NCBI RefSeq assembly: GCF_000385375.1
Contig: NZ_ARVV01000001.1
Span: forward strand, 3,720,001 to 3,784,000
DNA from: Methyloversatilis discipulorum
GTDB taxonomy: Bacteria; Pseudomonadota; Gammaproteobacteria; Burkholderiales; Rhodocyclaceae
Reading direction: 5' to 3'
Length of the DNA: 64,000 bases
Part shown: piece by piece, positions 18,195 through 28,145 of the stretch
Layout: each line of letters opens with the position of its first letter
Position numbering within the stretch: the stretch's first letter is position 1
The notes under the pieces: generated by a model
What the model was told of the DNA's origin: nothing
The model's input: only the letters and a program-made list of their open reading frames with translations
The model's database searches: none
Program-made: the position numbers and the translations under genes

Positions 18195-18208
18195 CAAAAA
18201 TCTCGATA
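18195..18208. promoter_or_regulatory. Operator-like motif shared with the lower operon
   Basis: CAAAAATCTCGATA here is identical over 14 bases to minus-strand 8636-8623 in front of the lower meta-cleavage operon. It sits 15 bases upstream of the -24 element, in an AT-rich patch that also holds an IHF-like AATCAA (18189-18194). A shared GntR binding site is inferred. Confidence 0.45.
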
Positions 18209-18254
18209 TTTGGCGGTTTTGGGCGGGCGAGAGTACAGTCCTCTCGTCCACTGC

Positions 18255-18301
18255 TTGATGAGTTGATGAAGCACCCGAAGAGGTGTTCACCAACTGATGA
18301 A
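18255..18301. promoter_or_regulatory. Two DmpR/XylR-type upstream activator sequences
   Basis: TTGATGAGTTGATGAA (18255-18270) and TTCACCAACTGATGAA (18286-18301) match the TTGATCAATTGATCAA consensus at 13 and 12 of 16 positions. Their centres are 31 bases apart, three helical turns, and roughly 105 and 140 bases upstream of the predicted start site. The rest of the 405-base gap up to dmpR holds no gene that I can support. Confidence 0.65.
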
Positions 18302-18450
18302 CGCGTCAGGCGGAAGAAGACCGGCCACTCGGGTCACCCGGCATCACGGAAGAAGCCGGACCGGCTCGCAGGAGGTCGAACAGGCGCTGCGGCGCAACAT
18401 CGGCACGCCGGCCTGGCGTGACCGGCACCGGTCTGGAGGAGGCACGGGCA

Positions 18451-20141
<1,691 letters not shown>

Positions 20142-20145
<4 letters not shown>

Positions 20146-20159
20146 GCCGGCACGCTCAG
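20142..20159. terminator. Short hairpin between convergent genes
   Basis: CTGAGC-CGGCAC-GCTCAG overlaps the stop codons of dmpR and of the convergent antiporter gene. It has no T-run, so terminator function is only possible. Confidence 0.3.
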
Positions 20160-21412
20160 AGCAGCTGGAAAGCCAGGATGGCGACGATGGTCGGCGGCAG
20201 CGCGGTCACGAACAGGCCAAGGGGATTGATCGCCTCGTCGTCGAAATGGCCGCGCAGGATCGCGAAACCGGCCGGATTGGGCGCGTTGGCGATCACCGTC
20301 AGCCCACCGCCGGTCACGGCACCGGCTACCAGCGAGTACTTGAAGGCCTCGTCCGTGCCCTCGACCAGCGAACCCAGGTAGGTCAGTGCGGCGTTGTCGG
20401 TGATCGCGGTCAGCGCGGTGGCGCCGAAGTAAAGCGCCGTGCTGTCCATGCCGGTCAGCGCGGCCTGCAGCCACCCCTGCTGCAGCGCCCCCAGGGTAAC
20501 CAGGCCGGCGAGGAAGAAGCCCACCATCAGGCCCTCGCGCAACATCAGCCGGTCGTGGTAGTGCCGGTAGGCCTCGGCCACGCCGAGGAAGAGCAGGAAC
20601 AGTCCGACGAACACCACCGGATGGTGGGCGAAGTAAACGATGCCGGCGAGAAACAACACGTGCAGAAGCATCAGTGAGCGCGGCACGGTGCGGTCGCTGC
20701 TGCGCGTATCCACGTGCAGCGACCTCAGCTCGCGCGCGAACAGCAGCGTTGCCACGCCGGCATTGACGAACACGGCGATCGCCGACTTCCAGCCGAAGTG
20801 GCCCAGCATGTACCACATGTCCCAGTTCCACTTGCCGGCCACCATCAGCACCGGCGGCGCGGCGAAGTGAGTGAGCGTGCCGCCGATCGACACATTCACG
20901 AACAGCGCGCCCAGGGTGACGTACTTCAGGCGGTGCGAAATCTTCCTGCTGTAGACGTTGTCGCGCAGCATCAGCGCCGCCAGCGTCATCGCCGCCGGCT
21001 CGGTGATGAAGGAGCCGAGCAGCGGAAGCACGGACAGGCAGACGAAATGGAAGGCGACGCTGTCGGGCGCCGGGATGTAGCGCGCCAGCATGCGAGCGCC
21101 CGCCTTGCACAGTTCGAGCACCGGCCGGCTGGCCGCCACCACCATGATGACGAACACGAAGGCCGGCTCGGTGTAGTCCAGCGCTTCCAGATAGCCGGCC
21201 GCACTGCCGGCGCCACCGGTGAGCGCCACGAAGGCCAGCAGCACGAAGGCCCAGAAGCCGAACACCACTTCGACCTCGCCGAGCAGATGCCAGATGCCGG
21301 CGTGACCGGGCTGCAGATGCGCGAGGTGCTCGAAATACCGGGTCAGGAAGGTGTGTGCGACGGCGACCGCGAACAGCGCAGTGCCGACCGTCTGGAGCGT
21401 GCCCGGAGTCAT
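20156..21412 (-). CDS. Putative Na+/H+ antiporter (membrane protein)
   Basis: A 418-residue polytopic membrane protein with about ten hydrophobic segments. Conserved-looking loops include FITEPAAMTLAALML, NVSIGGTLTHFAAPPVLMVA and ITDNAALTYLGSLVEG, seen in the putative Na+/H+ antiporter family formerly DUF1504. Acidic Asp/Glu in the membrane regions fit cation exchange. It is the last gene of the rnf unit. Because Rnf is driven by an ion gradient, a link is plausible, but this is inference from position. Confidence 0.65.
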   Translation of the reverse strand: MTPGTLQTVGTALFAVAVAHTFLTRYFEHLAHLQPGHAGIWHLLGEVEVVFGFWAFVLLAFVALTGGAGSAAGYLEALDYTEPAFVFVIMVVAASRPVLELCKAGARMLARYIPAPDSVAFHFVCLSVLPLLGSFITEPAAMTLAALMLRDNVYSRKISHRLKYVTLGALFVNVSIGGTLTHFAAPPVLMVAGKWNWDMWYMLGHFGWKSAIAVFVNAGVATLLFARELRSLHVDTRSSDRTVPRSLMLLHVLFLAGIVYFAHHPVVFVGLFLLFLGVAEAYRHYHDRLMLREGLMVGFFLAGLVTLGALQQGWLQAALTGMDSTALYFGATALTAITDNAALTYLGSLVEGTDEAFKYSLVAGAVTGGGLTVIANAPNPAGFAILRGHFDDEAINPLGLFVTALPPTIVAILAFQLL

Positions 21413-21497
21413 CGCGAATCCTTGCTTCGGCTGGGTTGGAATGAAGGCGTGCGCAGGCGTCGTGCGGTGACGCCGGGAGCTGCCTTCGTCGGGGTGC

Positions 21498-22304
21498 TCA
21501 TGCGACGGTGTGCCGCAGCAGCTGCAGGCATTCGACGGTCGAAGCAAGATCGGCGGCGAGATAGTCGTCGTCGGTGCGCAGCAGCGGGTCCGCCCCCAGA
21601 TCGAGCAGCAGCGCCAGCATCACGTGCCTGCCGCTCGACGCGCAGTACATCAGCGTGGTGGCACCGGTGTCGTTGCGGTTGTCGAGGTCTATGCCGGCGC
21701 CGGCCAGCGCGCGCACGACATCGACGTTGCCGCCGACACAGGCCAGCCACAGCGCGTTGTTGCCGTCGGCGTTGCGGCAGCCGACGTCGGCGCCGGCCGC
21801 CAGCAGTTCGTCCACCAGTGCCGCCTCGCCGTCGAGCGCGGCCCGCATCAGCGGCGTCAGTCCGTGCGCGATCGCACCATCGAGATTGCGCGGGTCGAAG
21901 CCATTCGATTCGATCAGCGCGCGCAGCGCCGGCGATGCGTCCGGCGGCAGCGCACAGCCGTCGCGGCCGACCGCCAGCCGGTCGAGCGCATTGGCCAGCG
22001 GCGCGTGGCCACCATCGACGCTGTACACCTCGGGGTAGCGGAAATCGCTGAAGCGCTCGGCCCAGCTCTGGCTCGCGTTGCCGTGATAGCAGTAGATGAG
22101 CACCGGCGTCGGCCGCGCCACGGTCTGCAGCACATCGCCGAACGCGGCGTCGCTCAGGTGGCGTGCGCCGTCGATGTGGCTGCGCTCGAAACTGGCGCGG
22201 TCGCGTGTGTCGAACAGCGCCAGCGCCGGCAGACGGCCGCTGCGGTGGCGGGCGATCAGATCGGCCGCCTGGGCGGCGGAAATGCGGCGGTAGGTCGTGC
22301 TCAC
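21498..22304 (-). CDS. Rhodanese-ankyrin fusion protein
   Basis: A 268-residue protein starting at GTG 22304, preceded by GGAGGG. Residues 1-110 are a rhodanese-like domain with LFDTRDRASFERSHIDGARHL and the active-site loop IYCYHGNASQ; the loop has a Cys, so sulfur transfer is possible. Residues about 140-255 hold three to four ankyrin repeats (GLTPLMRAALDGEAALVDELLAAGADV, GNNALWLACVGGNVDVVRAL). It lies in the rnf/nif unit, suggesting sulfur handling or docking in Fe-S assembly. The function is unproven. Confidence 0.75.
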   Translation of the reverse strand: MSTTYRRISAAQAADLIARHRSGRLPALALFDTRDRASFERSHIDGARHLSDAAFGDVLQTVARPTPVLIYCYHGNASQSWAERFSDFRYPEVYSVDGGHAPLANALDRLAVGRDGCALPPDASPALRALIESNGFDPRNLDGAIAHGLTPLMRAALDGEAALVDELLAAGADVGCRNADGNNALWLACVGGNVDVVRALAGAGIDLDNRNDTGATTLMYCASSGRHVMLALLLDLGADPLLRTDDDYLAADLASTVECLQLLRHTVA

Positions 22305-22345
22305 TGTTCAGCCCTCCGGCCGATGCGCCGACGTCCTGACGGACC

Positions 22346-23968
22346 TCATGCGGCCATCGGCTCCTGTTCGGCACCCGCGTAGGCAGGCGTGGTTTCGATG
22401 CGCGCGTCGTCGACGGCGCGGCCCATCGTGAAGTGATAGATCGTGCGAAAGCGCTCGTCTTCGAGGCCGAGCAGCTCGTGCACCGCGTCGTCGAAGAAGC
22501 AGCCGATGCCGGTGCCGCGCAGCCCCAGCGCTTCGGCTTCGGTATAGAGCTGCTGGCCGATCAGGCCGGCCTGACGGTGCAGCGCGCGGTAGGCGGCCGG
22601 CGATGCTTCAAGTGCGGCATCGAATTCGCACAGCATGCCGAGCGCGAAACACGAGGTCGATGCGATGTCCTGATGGCAGTGCAGGCTGCGCGCCAGCCGG
22701 GCCAGCGCTGGCGGTGCCATCGTGGCGAGCAGGCGCAGGTCGCTGCGCAGACCGTCGACCGGCGTCAGCGGATACAGCGCAGCGAGCAGCGGCAGCACAC
22801 CGCCCTCGGCCGGACCGCGCGGCAGCAGATAGACACCGGGCGCAAGGCCGTCGACCCGGTGCACGAACAGCAGCAGATCGATCCGGCGCTCGTCAGGCAG
22901 TGCGTCCCAGGGTGCGGCGCGGCAGGGCTGAAGACGCTCCAGCACGCCGTCGAATTCGTCGCGCGTCATCATGTGTCGGCCGTCGAAACGCTGCGCACTG
23001 CGCCGCCCGAGCAGCACATGCCCGACCGAGCGGCCGCACGGCGCCGCCACCGCGCGCGACTGCGCCGGCAGCTCACCACGCGGCAGCGCATCGCGCGTCG
23101 CCTCGGCGATGTCGTCGATCACCGGCCAGCGGTACATCGGATGTGCGTCTATCGTGCTCGCGCGCCCGTGCCAGCGCTCGACCGTGCGCACCGGCAGCGG
23201 CCCGGGCAGATGGCCGATGCCGACCCCGAACAGCAGTTCGGCCTCTTCCACTTCGGTGGCCTGGTCACGCCGCGCCGGGAAATCGGGCAGGCGATCCAGC
23301 CCCAATGCAGCCGCCAGCAGATCAACGCGTACCGGCTGCACGGCGAGCGACCAGCCGAGCACGGCCGCCGCGTTGCGCAGTGCGGCCGTCGCGTGGCCGA
23401 CGTCGAGCTGGCAGTAGCGGAAGGCGCGTTCGCCGTACTTCCATGCCTCGCGCCACATGACCGAACTGAGCGCGAGGTGCAGGCCGGGCGCGCCACCGGG
23501 CTCGAAGGCGGCGCGCTGTTCCAGCGCGTGCACTTCGGGCAGGTAGTGCCAGAGGCCATCCTCCAGCCCCGGCACGCCGACTGCGAACACCCAGCCCTCG
23601 ACCGGGTGCAGATTGCCGCTGGACGGATTGGCGCGCACCGCCCAGCGGTCGGGCCCGGTCGACTTCCAGGCGGTCAGGCCGAGAGCCAGATGCAGCAGCG
23701 CACCCAGTGCGGACAGCGTGCAGGGCAAGGGCGGCAGACCGGTGTCGAGCATGCGCCAGTCCAGACGCAAGCGGGCGGTGACCGGACTGTCGTCGTCGGT
23801 GGCCAGCGGCAACGCCATCCGCGGCGCGCCTTCGTAGTGACGGAAGGGCGATGGCTGCGCGTCCCAGTCCAGCGTTTCCGGGCCGGCAGCGTAGCCGGCA
23901 AAGCGGTGGATGGTGCGACGGTGGTAATCACGCACGCGGCTGCGTGCGCGCACGGCGTCATTCGTCAT
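22346..23968 (-). CDS. SagB-type nitroreductase-family oxidoreductase
   Basis: A 540-residue FMN-dependent nitroreductase-like protein with two tandem halves. The N-terminal half has RVRDYHRRTIHRFAGYA and RANPSSGNLHPVEGWV (the SagB-like PSSGGLHP loop). The C-terminal half has GRRSAQRFDGRHMMTRDEF and YTEAEALGLRGTGIGCFFDD. SagB proteins oxidise azolines in peptide maturation, but no cyclodehydratase or precursor is encoded nearby. The start overlaps the rnfH stop by 11 bases. Its substrate in this nif/rnf setting is unknown. Confidence 0.75.
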   Translation of the reverse strand: MTNDAVRARSRVRDYHRRTIHRFAGYAAGPETLDWDAQPSPFRHYEGAPRMALPLATDDDSPVTARLRLDWRMLDTGLPPLPCTLSALGALLHLALGLTAWKSTGPDRWAVRANPSSGNLHPVEGWVFAVGVPGLEDGLWHYLPEVHALEQRAAFEPGGAPGLHLALSSVMWREAWKYGERAFRYCQLDVGHATAALRNAAAVLGWSLAVQPVRVDLLAAALGLDRLPDFPARRDQATEVEEAELLFGVGIGHLPGPLPVRTVERWHGRASTIDAHPMYRWPVIDDIAEATRDALPRGELPAQSRAVAAPCGRSVGHVLLGRRSAQRFDGRHMMTRDEFDGVLERLQPCRAAPWDALPDERRIDLLLFVHRVDGLAPGVYLLPRGPAEGGVLPLLAALYPLTPVDGLRSDLRLLATMAPPALARLARSLHCHQDIASTSCFALGMLCEFDAALEASPAAYRALHRQAGLIGQQLYTEAEALGLRGTGIGCFFDDAVHELLGLEDERFRTIYHFTMGRAVDDARIETTPAYAGAEQEPMAA

Positions 23969-24239
23969 CGTCGTCGTCGGCACCGTTGCGCCGCGGCACC
24001 GTTTCCGGGTCGCAGATGATGGGGCGATAGATTTCGATGCGGTCGCCCGGTCGCAGCGCAGCGTCCTTCTTCACCACCTTGCCGAACACGCCCACCTTGG
24101 CCCTGTCGATGTCGATGTCCGGACAGCGTTCGAGTATTCCGGAGCGCAGGATGCCTTCGGACACCGTGCAGCCGTCCGGCACCTCCACCTGCATCCACAC
24201 ACGGTCGGTCGGCCCGACCCACGCCACGCCTATCTTCAT
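23958..24239 (-). CDS. rnfH: RnfH-family protein
   Basis: A 93-residue ubiquitin-like fold protein of the RnfH/UPF0125 family, with the core VEVPDGCTVSEGILRSGILERCPDID and GDRIEIYRPIICDPE. It ends in an acidic tail DDDDDE. It follows rnfE by 21 bases, as in Rhodobacter and Azotobacter rnf operons. Biochemical role unknown. Confidence 0.88.
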   Translation of the reverse strand: MKIGVAWVGPTDRVWMQVEVPDGCTVSEGILRSGILERCPDIDIDRAKVGVFGKVVKKDAALRPGDRIEIYRPIICDPETVPRRNGADDDDDE

Positions 24240-24260
24240 CGCGTCGCCCTCATCCAGTCC

Positions 24261-24938
24261 TCATTGCGCAGCCGGCGCCGGCACGCCAGCCGGCTGCCGC
24301 GATTCCGACCAGTGCTGCAGACGGCGCCGTGCGGCGATCAGCAGCCCCAGCACGAGGAAGCCGCCGGGCGGCAGGATCATGAACAGCGCCCCGGCGTCCG
24401 CCACCTTCGTTTCGAGAAAGGCGAACTGCGGACCGAGCAGCAGCGACGCGCCCGCGAACAGCGTGCCGGCACCGGTCACCTCGCGCACCGCGCCCATCAG
24501 CGTCAGCGCCAGCGTGAAGCCCAGCCCGGTGGCCAGCCCGTCGAACGCCGACAGCGCCACCGCGTGACGCGACGCAAAGGCCTCGGCCCGACCGAGCACC
24601 GCGCAGTTCACGACGATGAGCGCGATGAAGATGCCGAGCACCTTGTACAGGTCGTGGAACCAGGCGTTCAGACACAGATCGACCAGCGTCACCATGCCGG
24701 CGATGAGCACGATGAACACCGGGATGCGGACCTCGTCGCTGACCCAGTGCCGCAGCGACGAGATGAGCACGTTCGACATCAGCAGCACGGCGGTCGTCGC
24801 CAGCCCCATGCCGAGCCCGTTGGTCGCGCTGCTGGTCACCGCCATGGTCGGGCACAGGCCCAGCATCTGGCCGAGCACCGCGTTGTTGTCCCATACGCCG
24901 TCACGCATGACGGCCTTCACGTTCGGGCTGTCGCTCAT
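24261..24938 (-). CDS. rnfE: Rnf electron-transport complex subunit E
   Basis: A 225-residue inner-membrane subunit with six hydrophobic helices, homologous to NqrD. It pairs with RnfA around a membrane [2Fe-2S] centre; the Cys in LGLCPTMAVT and VNCAVLGRAEA are the expected ligands. The start at 24938 overlaps the rnfG stop (ATGA) and follows AGGAGG. Confidence 0.93.
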   Translation of the reverse strand: MSDSPNVKAVMRDGVWDNNAVLGQMLGLCPTMAVTSSATNGLGMGLATTAVLLMSNVLISSLRHWVSDEVRIPVFIVLIAGMVTLVDLCLNAWFHDLYKVLGIFIALIVVNCAVLGRAEAFASRHAVALSAFDGLATGLGFTLALTLMGAVREVTGAGTLFAGASLLLGPQFAFLETKVADAGALFMILPPGGFLVLGLLIAARRRLQHWSESRQPAGVPAPAAQ

Positions 24939-25573
24939 CACTGTCCTCCTCCGGCGGGCGCCGCGTCGCCGATCAGCTCGGCCCGGTGTGCGGCGAAGAA
25001 TTCAAGTCCCTTCCTGACCGTGCCGACCACCGCACGCGGCGTGATGGTCGCGCCGGCGAACTGGTCGAACACGCCACCGTCCTTCTTCACCGCCCAGCGG
25101 GCCGGCTCCGGCTGCTGCAGCGACTTGCCTTCGAAGGAGCGTATCCAGTCGTTGCGTGCGACTTCTATCTTGTCGCCCAGACCCGGCGTCTCGGTGTGCT
25201 TGGTCACGCGCACGCCGACCACGCGGCCGTCGACGTCGACCGCCATCAGCAGCACGATGCGGCCGCCATAGCCGTTGCCCGACATTTCGTACAGCACCGC
25301 CCGCAGCGCGCCGCCCTTGCGCGCCCGATGCACGGTCAGCGCAGCGCCGTCGGGGCCGGCCAGCTGCAGCGTATCGGTCAGCAGATTGTTGTCCGCGTAG
25401 CCGGCGGGCAGGATCTGTTCCAGCTGCTGACGGGTGTCGTCGGCAGCCGCCTGTTCGATGCGCTCGGCGGTCGCGCTGTGACTGAACGCGAGCACCGCGG
25501 TGGTCACCAGCATCACCACACCGAGCGACAGGCCGGGAAACCAGACGGTATCGGGTAGGCGTCGTTCGCTCAT
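24938..25573 (-). CDS. rnfG: Rnf complex subunit G (covalent FMN)
   Basis: A 211-residue protein with one N-terminal membrane anchor (GVVMLVTTAVLAFSH) and a periplasmic FMN-binding domain. The flavin-attachment motif is FAGATITPRAV near residue 175, where Thr takes FMN by a phosphoester bond. TETPGLGDKIE is also characteristic. It overlaps rnfD and rnfE at four bases each. Confidence 0.93.
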   Translation of the reverse strand: MSERRLPDTVWFPGLSLGVVMLVTTAVLAFSHSATAERIEQAAADDTRQQLEQILPAGYADNNLLTDTLQLAGPDGAALTVHRARKGGALRAVLYEMSGNGYGGRIVLLMAVDVDGRVVGVRVTKHTETPGLGDKIEVARNDWIRSFEGKSLQQPEPARWAVKKDGGVFDQFAGATITPRAVVGTVRKGLEFFAAHRAELIGDAAPAGGGQ

Positions 25574-26643
25574 CGCGGAAGCTCCTGCACGCGTCGCGCC
25601 GGCAGCGACTTGCCACGGATGCTGCGGCCGAATATGCGTGGCCGCGCCCACAGGTCGAGTACCGGGGTCACCGCATTCATCAGCAGCACGGCGAAACCCA
25701 CGCCCTCGGGATAACCGCCCCAGGTGCGGATCAGCCAGGTCAGCAGGCCGGCGCCGAGGGCGAATATCCACTGCCCGAACGGTGCGCTGGGCGAGGTGAC
25801 GTAGTCGGTCGCGATGAAGAAGGCGCCGAGCATCGCGCCGCCCGACAGCAGGTGGGCCAGCGGCGGCAGATAGTGGTCGGGCGCAATGCCATGTGCGATC
25901 GCCGCCGGCAGGCACAGGCCGGCCAGGAAACCGAGCGGTATGCGCAGGCCGATCACGCGTTTGGCCACCAGGAACAGTCCGCCCAGCAGCACCCACAGCG
26001 ACGCGGTCTCGCCAAGGCTGCCGGCGCGTTCGCCGGACGCGCCCTGAGCGGTGGCGAAGCCGGACATCGCCTCGGCCAGTACCGTGCCGCGCCCCAGCTC
26101 CGTCTTCACGTTGCCGAGCAGCGAAGCGCTGGTGTAGGCGTCGGGCACGCCACCTGACAGGCCGATGTGCACCGCCTGCATCAGATCTGTACCCTGGCTC
26201 AGCATCTGCGGATTGACCCACTGCGTCATCAGCACCGGGAAGGACACCAGCAGCACGGTGCGCCCGACCATGGCCGGGTTGAACACGTTACAGCCGAGAC
26301 CGCCGAACACCTGCTTGGCGATCACGATGGCGATGACGCCGCCCAGCGCGCCCAGCCACCAGGGCGCCCACGGCGGCATCGACAACGCCAGCAGCCACCC
26401 GGTCAGCGCCGCCGAGCCGTCGAACAGCACCGGCATGACGCGCCGCCCGGCCCAGCGCAGGCACAGCGCCTCCGACAGCACGCAGGACAGCACGGTCACG
26501 GCCCACAGGCAGAATGCCGGCCAGCCGAACTGCCAGAAGCCGGCCAGCGTGGCCGGCAGCAGCGCCAGCATGACCAGGCCCATGATCTGGCCGCTGGTGC
26601 GCGAAGCCACCGCATGCGGTGACGCATGTATAGGGGTGTTCAT
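25570..26643 (-). CDS. rnfD: Rnf complex subunit D
   Basis: A 357-residue membrane subunit homologous to NqrB, with about nine helices. GGLGCNVFNPAMVGR is the conserved family segment. The expected flavin-attachment motif (S/T-G-A-T) is not seen; at the equivalent place, near residue 170, the sequence reads DAYTSASLLGN, with Ser where the acceptor Thr is expected. It overlaps rnfC (ATGA). Confidence 0.9.
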   Translation of the reverse strand: MNTPIHASPHAVASRTSGQIMGLVMLALLPATLAGFWQFGWPAFCLWAVTVLSCVLSEALCLRWAGRRVMPVLFDGSAALTGWLLALSMPPWAPWWLGALGGVIAIVIAKQVFGGLGCNVFNPAMVGRTVLLVSFPVLMTQWVNPQMLSQGTDLMQAVHIGLSGGVPDAYTSASLLGNVKTELGRGTVLAEAMSGFATAQGASGERAGSLGETASLWVLLGGLFLVAKRVIGLRIPLGFLAGLCLPAAIAHGIAPDHYLPPLAHLLSGGAMLGAFFIATDYVTSPSAPFGQWIFALGAGLLTWLIRTWGGYPEGVGFAVLLMNAVTPVLDLWARPRIFGRSIRGKSLPARRVQELPR

Positions 26644-28142
26644 GCGGTGGTCTCCTTGCGGGCCGCTTCGGCGGCGGCCGCCGCCGCCGCGCGTTCGGCC
26701 TTGCGCCGGGCGTGTGCCTCGGCCTTCTCGCGCGCTTCCTGCTCGACGCGGGCAGCGCGCGCCTCGGTCAGTTCACGCACCCGGTCGAGCTTGCGGCCCT
26801 CGCGCTCACGCGCCCACAGCTCGCCCTTGCCGTGGTTGAAGTACTGCACCAGCGGAATGCGCGACGGGCAGACGAAGCCGCAGGCACCGCAGGTGAGGCA
26901 GTCGCCCAGGCCGATGTCCTCGGCGCGGCCCAGTTCGTTGGCGTGGATGAGCGCCGCCATGTCCAGCGGCATCAGCCCGACCGGACAGGCACTCACGCAG
27001 CTGCCGCAGCGTATGCAGGCGCTCGGTTCGCGCTCGCCGACCTCGGCGGCAGTCAGCGCCAGCGCGCCGCTCGATCCCTTGACCACCGGCGTGTCGATGT
27101 CCGGCACGCCGACGCCCATCATCGGACCGCCGACCACCACCCGCGCCGGCGCGCCACGCAGACCGCCGCAGCGTTCGAACAGCCAGGACAGCGGCGTACC
27201 CAGACGCACACGCAGATTGCGCGGCGCCGTCACCGCGCCGCCGGCCACGGTGACCACGCGTTCGGTCAGTGGCTCGCCGTAGCGCAGCGCGCGCTGCACG
27301 GCGTAGGCGGTGCCGACGTTGTGCACGACGATGCCGACGTCGGCGGCGCGACCGTCGGCCGGCGCCTCGATGCCGGTCAGCGTCTGGATGAGCTGGCGGT
27401 CAGCGCCCATCGGGTAGCGGCTGGGAATGCGCACCACCGACACCTCGGGGAAGGGGTGGGCGGCCACCTTCATCGCCGCAATCGCCTCCGGCTTGTTGTC
27501 CTCGATGCCCACCAGCACGCGCTGCGCGCCGGTCGATCGCATGATCAGGCGTGCGCCCTCGATGATGTCGGCCGCGCATTCCTGCATCAGCCGGTCGTCA
27601 CAGGACAGATAGGGCTCGCATTCGCTGCCGTTCAGAATGACGGTGTCGATCTGGCTGCGCCGTCCCAGCTCCAGCTTGACCGCCGACGGAAAGCTGGCGC
27701 CGCCGAGACCGACGATGCCCGCTGCGGCAACGCGGCGCGTTATCTCGTCCGGCGCCAGCGTGATCGGATAGGGCTCGGCGTGCCGCTCCGTCCATTGATC
27801 CAGCCCGTCGGGATGCAGCGTGATCGCCGGCCCCCCCAGACCGGCCGGATGCGCCATCGAGGCTTCGCCGATGGCGGCGATGACGCCGGAGGTCGGTGCG
27901 TGCAGCGGCGCCGAAATGCGCCCTCCGGCTTCTGCGATCAGCTGGCCGCGCAACACGGTGTCGCCGATCTTCACCACCGGCCGGGCCGGTGCACCGGAGT
28001 GCTGCGACAGCGGGATGACCAGCGCCGGCGGCAGTCCGGCGTCGACGATATCCAGTGTCGCCGCGGGAAACTTGTGGCTGTCAGGATGCACGCCCCAGCG
28101 CTGGAGCAGGCGGCGTATCGGCGGAATGACGATGTGTGCCAT
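26640..28142 (-). CDS. rnfC: Rnf complex subunit C (NADH-oxidising, Fe-S)
   Basis: A 500-residue peripheral subunit that binds NADH/FMN and two [4Fe-4S] clusters and feeds electrons to RnfB. The N-terminal domain has GDTVLRGQLIAEAGG, the nucleotide-binding region GLGGASFPSAVKL, and the clusters CIRCGSCVSACPVG and CLTCGACGFVCPSRI. The C-terminal tail is Ala/Glu/Arg-rich and probably coiled coil, as in other RnfC proteins. It lies 3 bases after rnfB. Confidence 0.94.
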   Translation of the reverse strand: MAHIVIPPIRRLLQRWGVHPDSHKFPAATLDIVDAGLPPALVIPLSQHSGAPARPVVKIGDTVLRGQLIAEAGGRISAPLHAPTSGVIAAIGEASMAHPAGLGGPAITLHPDGLDQWTERHAEPYPITLAPDEITRRVAAAGIVGLGGASFPSAVKLELGRRSQIDTVILNGSECEPYLSCDDRLMQECAADIIEGARLIMRSTGAQRVLVGIEDNKPEAIAAMKVAAHPFPEVSVVRIPSRYPMGADRQLIQTLTGIEAPADGRAADVGIVVHNVGTAYAVQRALRYGEPLTERVVTVAGGAVTAPRNLRVRLGTPLSWLFERCGGLRGAPARVVVGGPMMGVGVPDIDTPVVKGSSGALALTAAEVGEREPSACIRCGSCVSACPVGLMPLDMAALIHANELGRAEDIGLGDCLTCGACGFVCPSRIPLVQYFNHGKGELWAREREGRKLDRVRELTEARAARVEQEAREKAEAHARRKAERAAAAAAAEAARKETTA

Positions 28143-28145
28143 GGC

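Noticed and set aside
18189..18201. IHF site upstream of the phenol promoter
   Set aside because: AATCAA is present but the TTR half is not at the right spacing; kept only as a remark.
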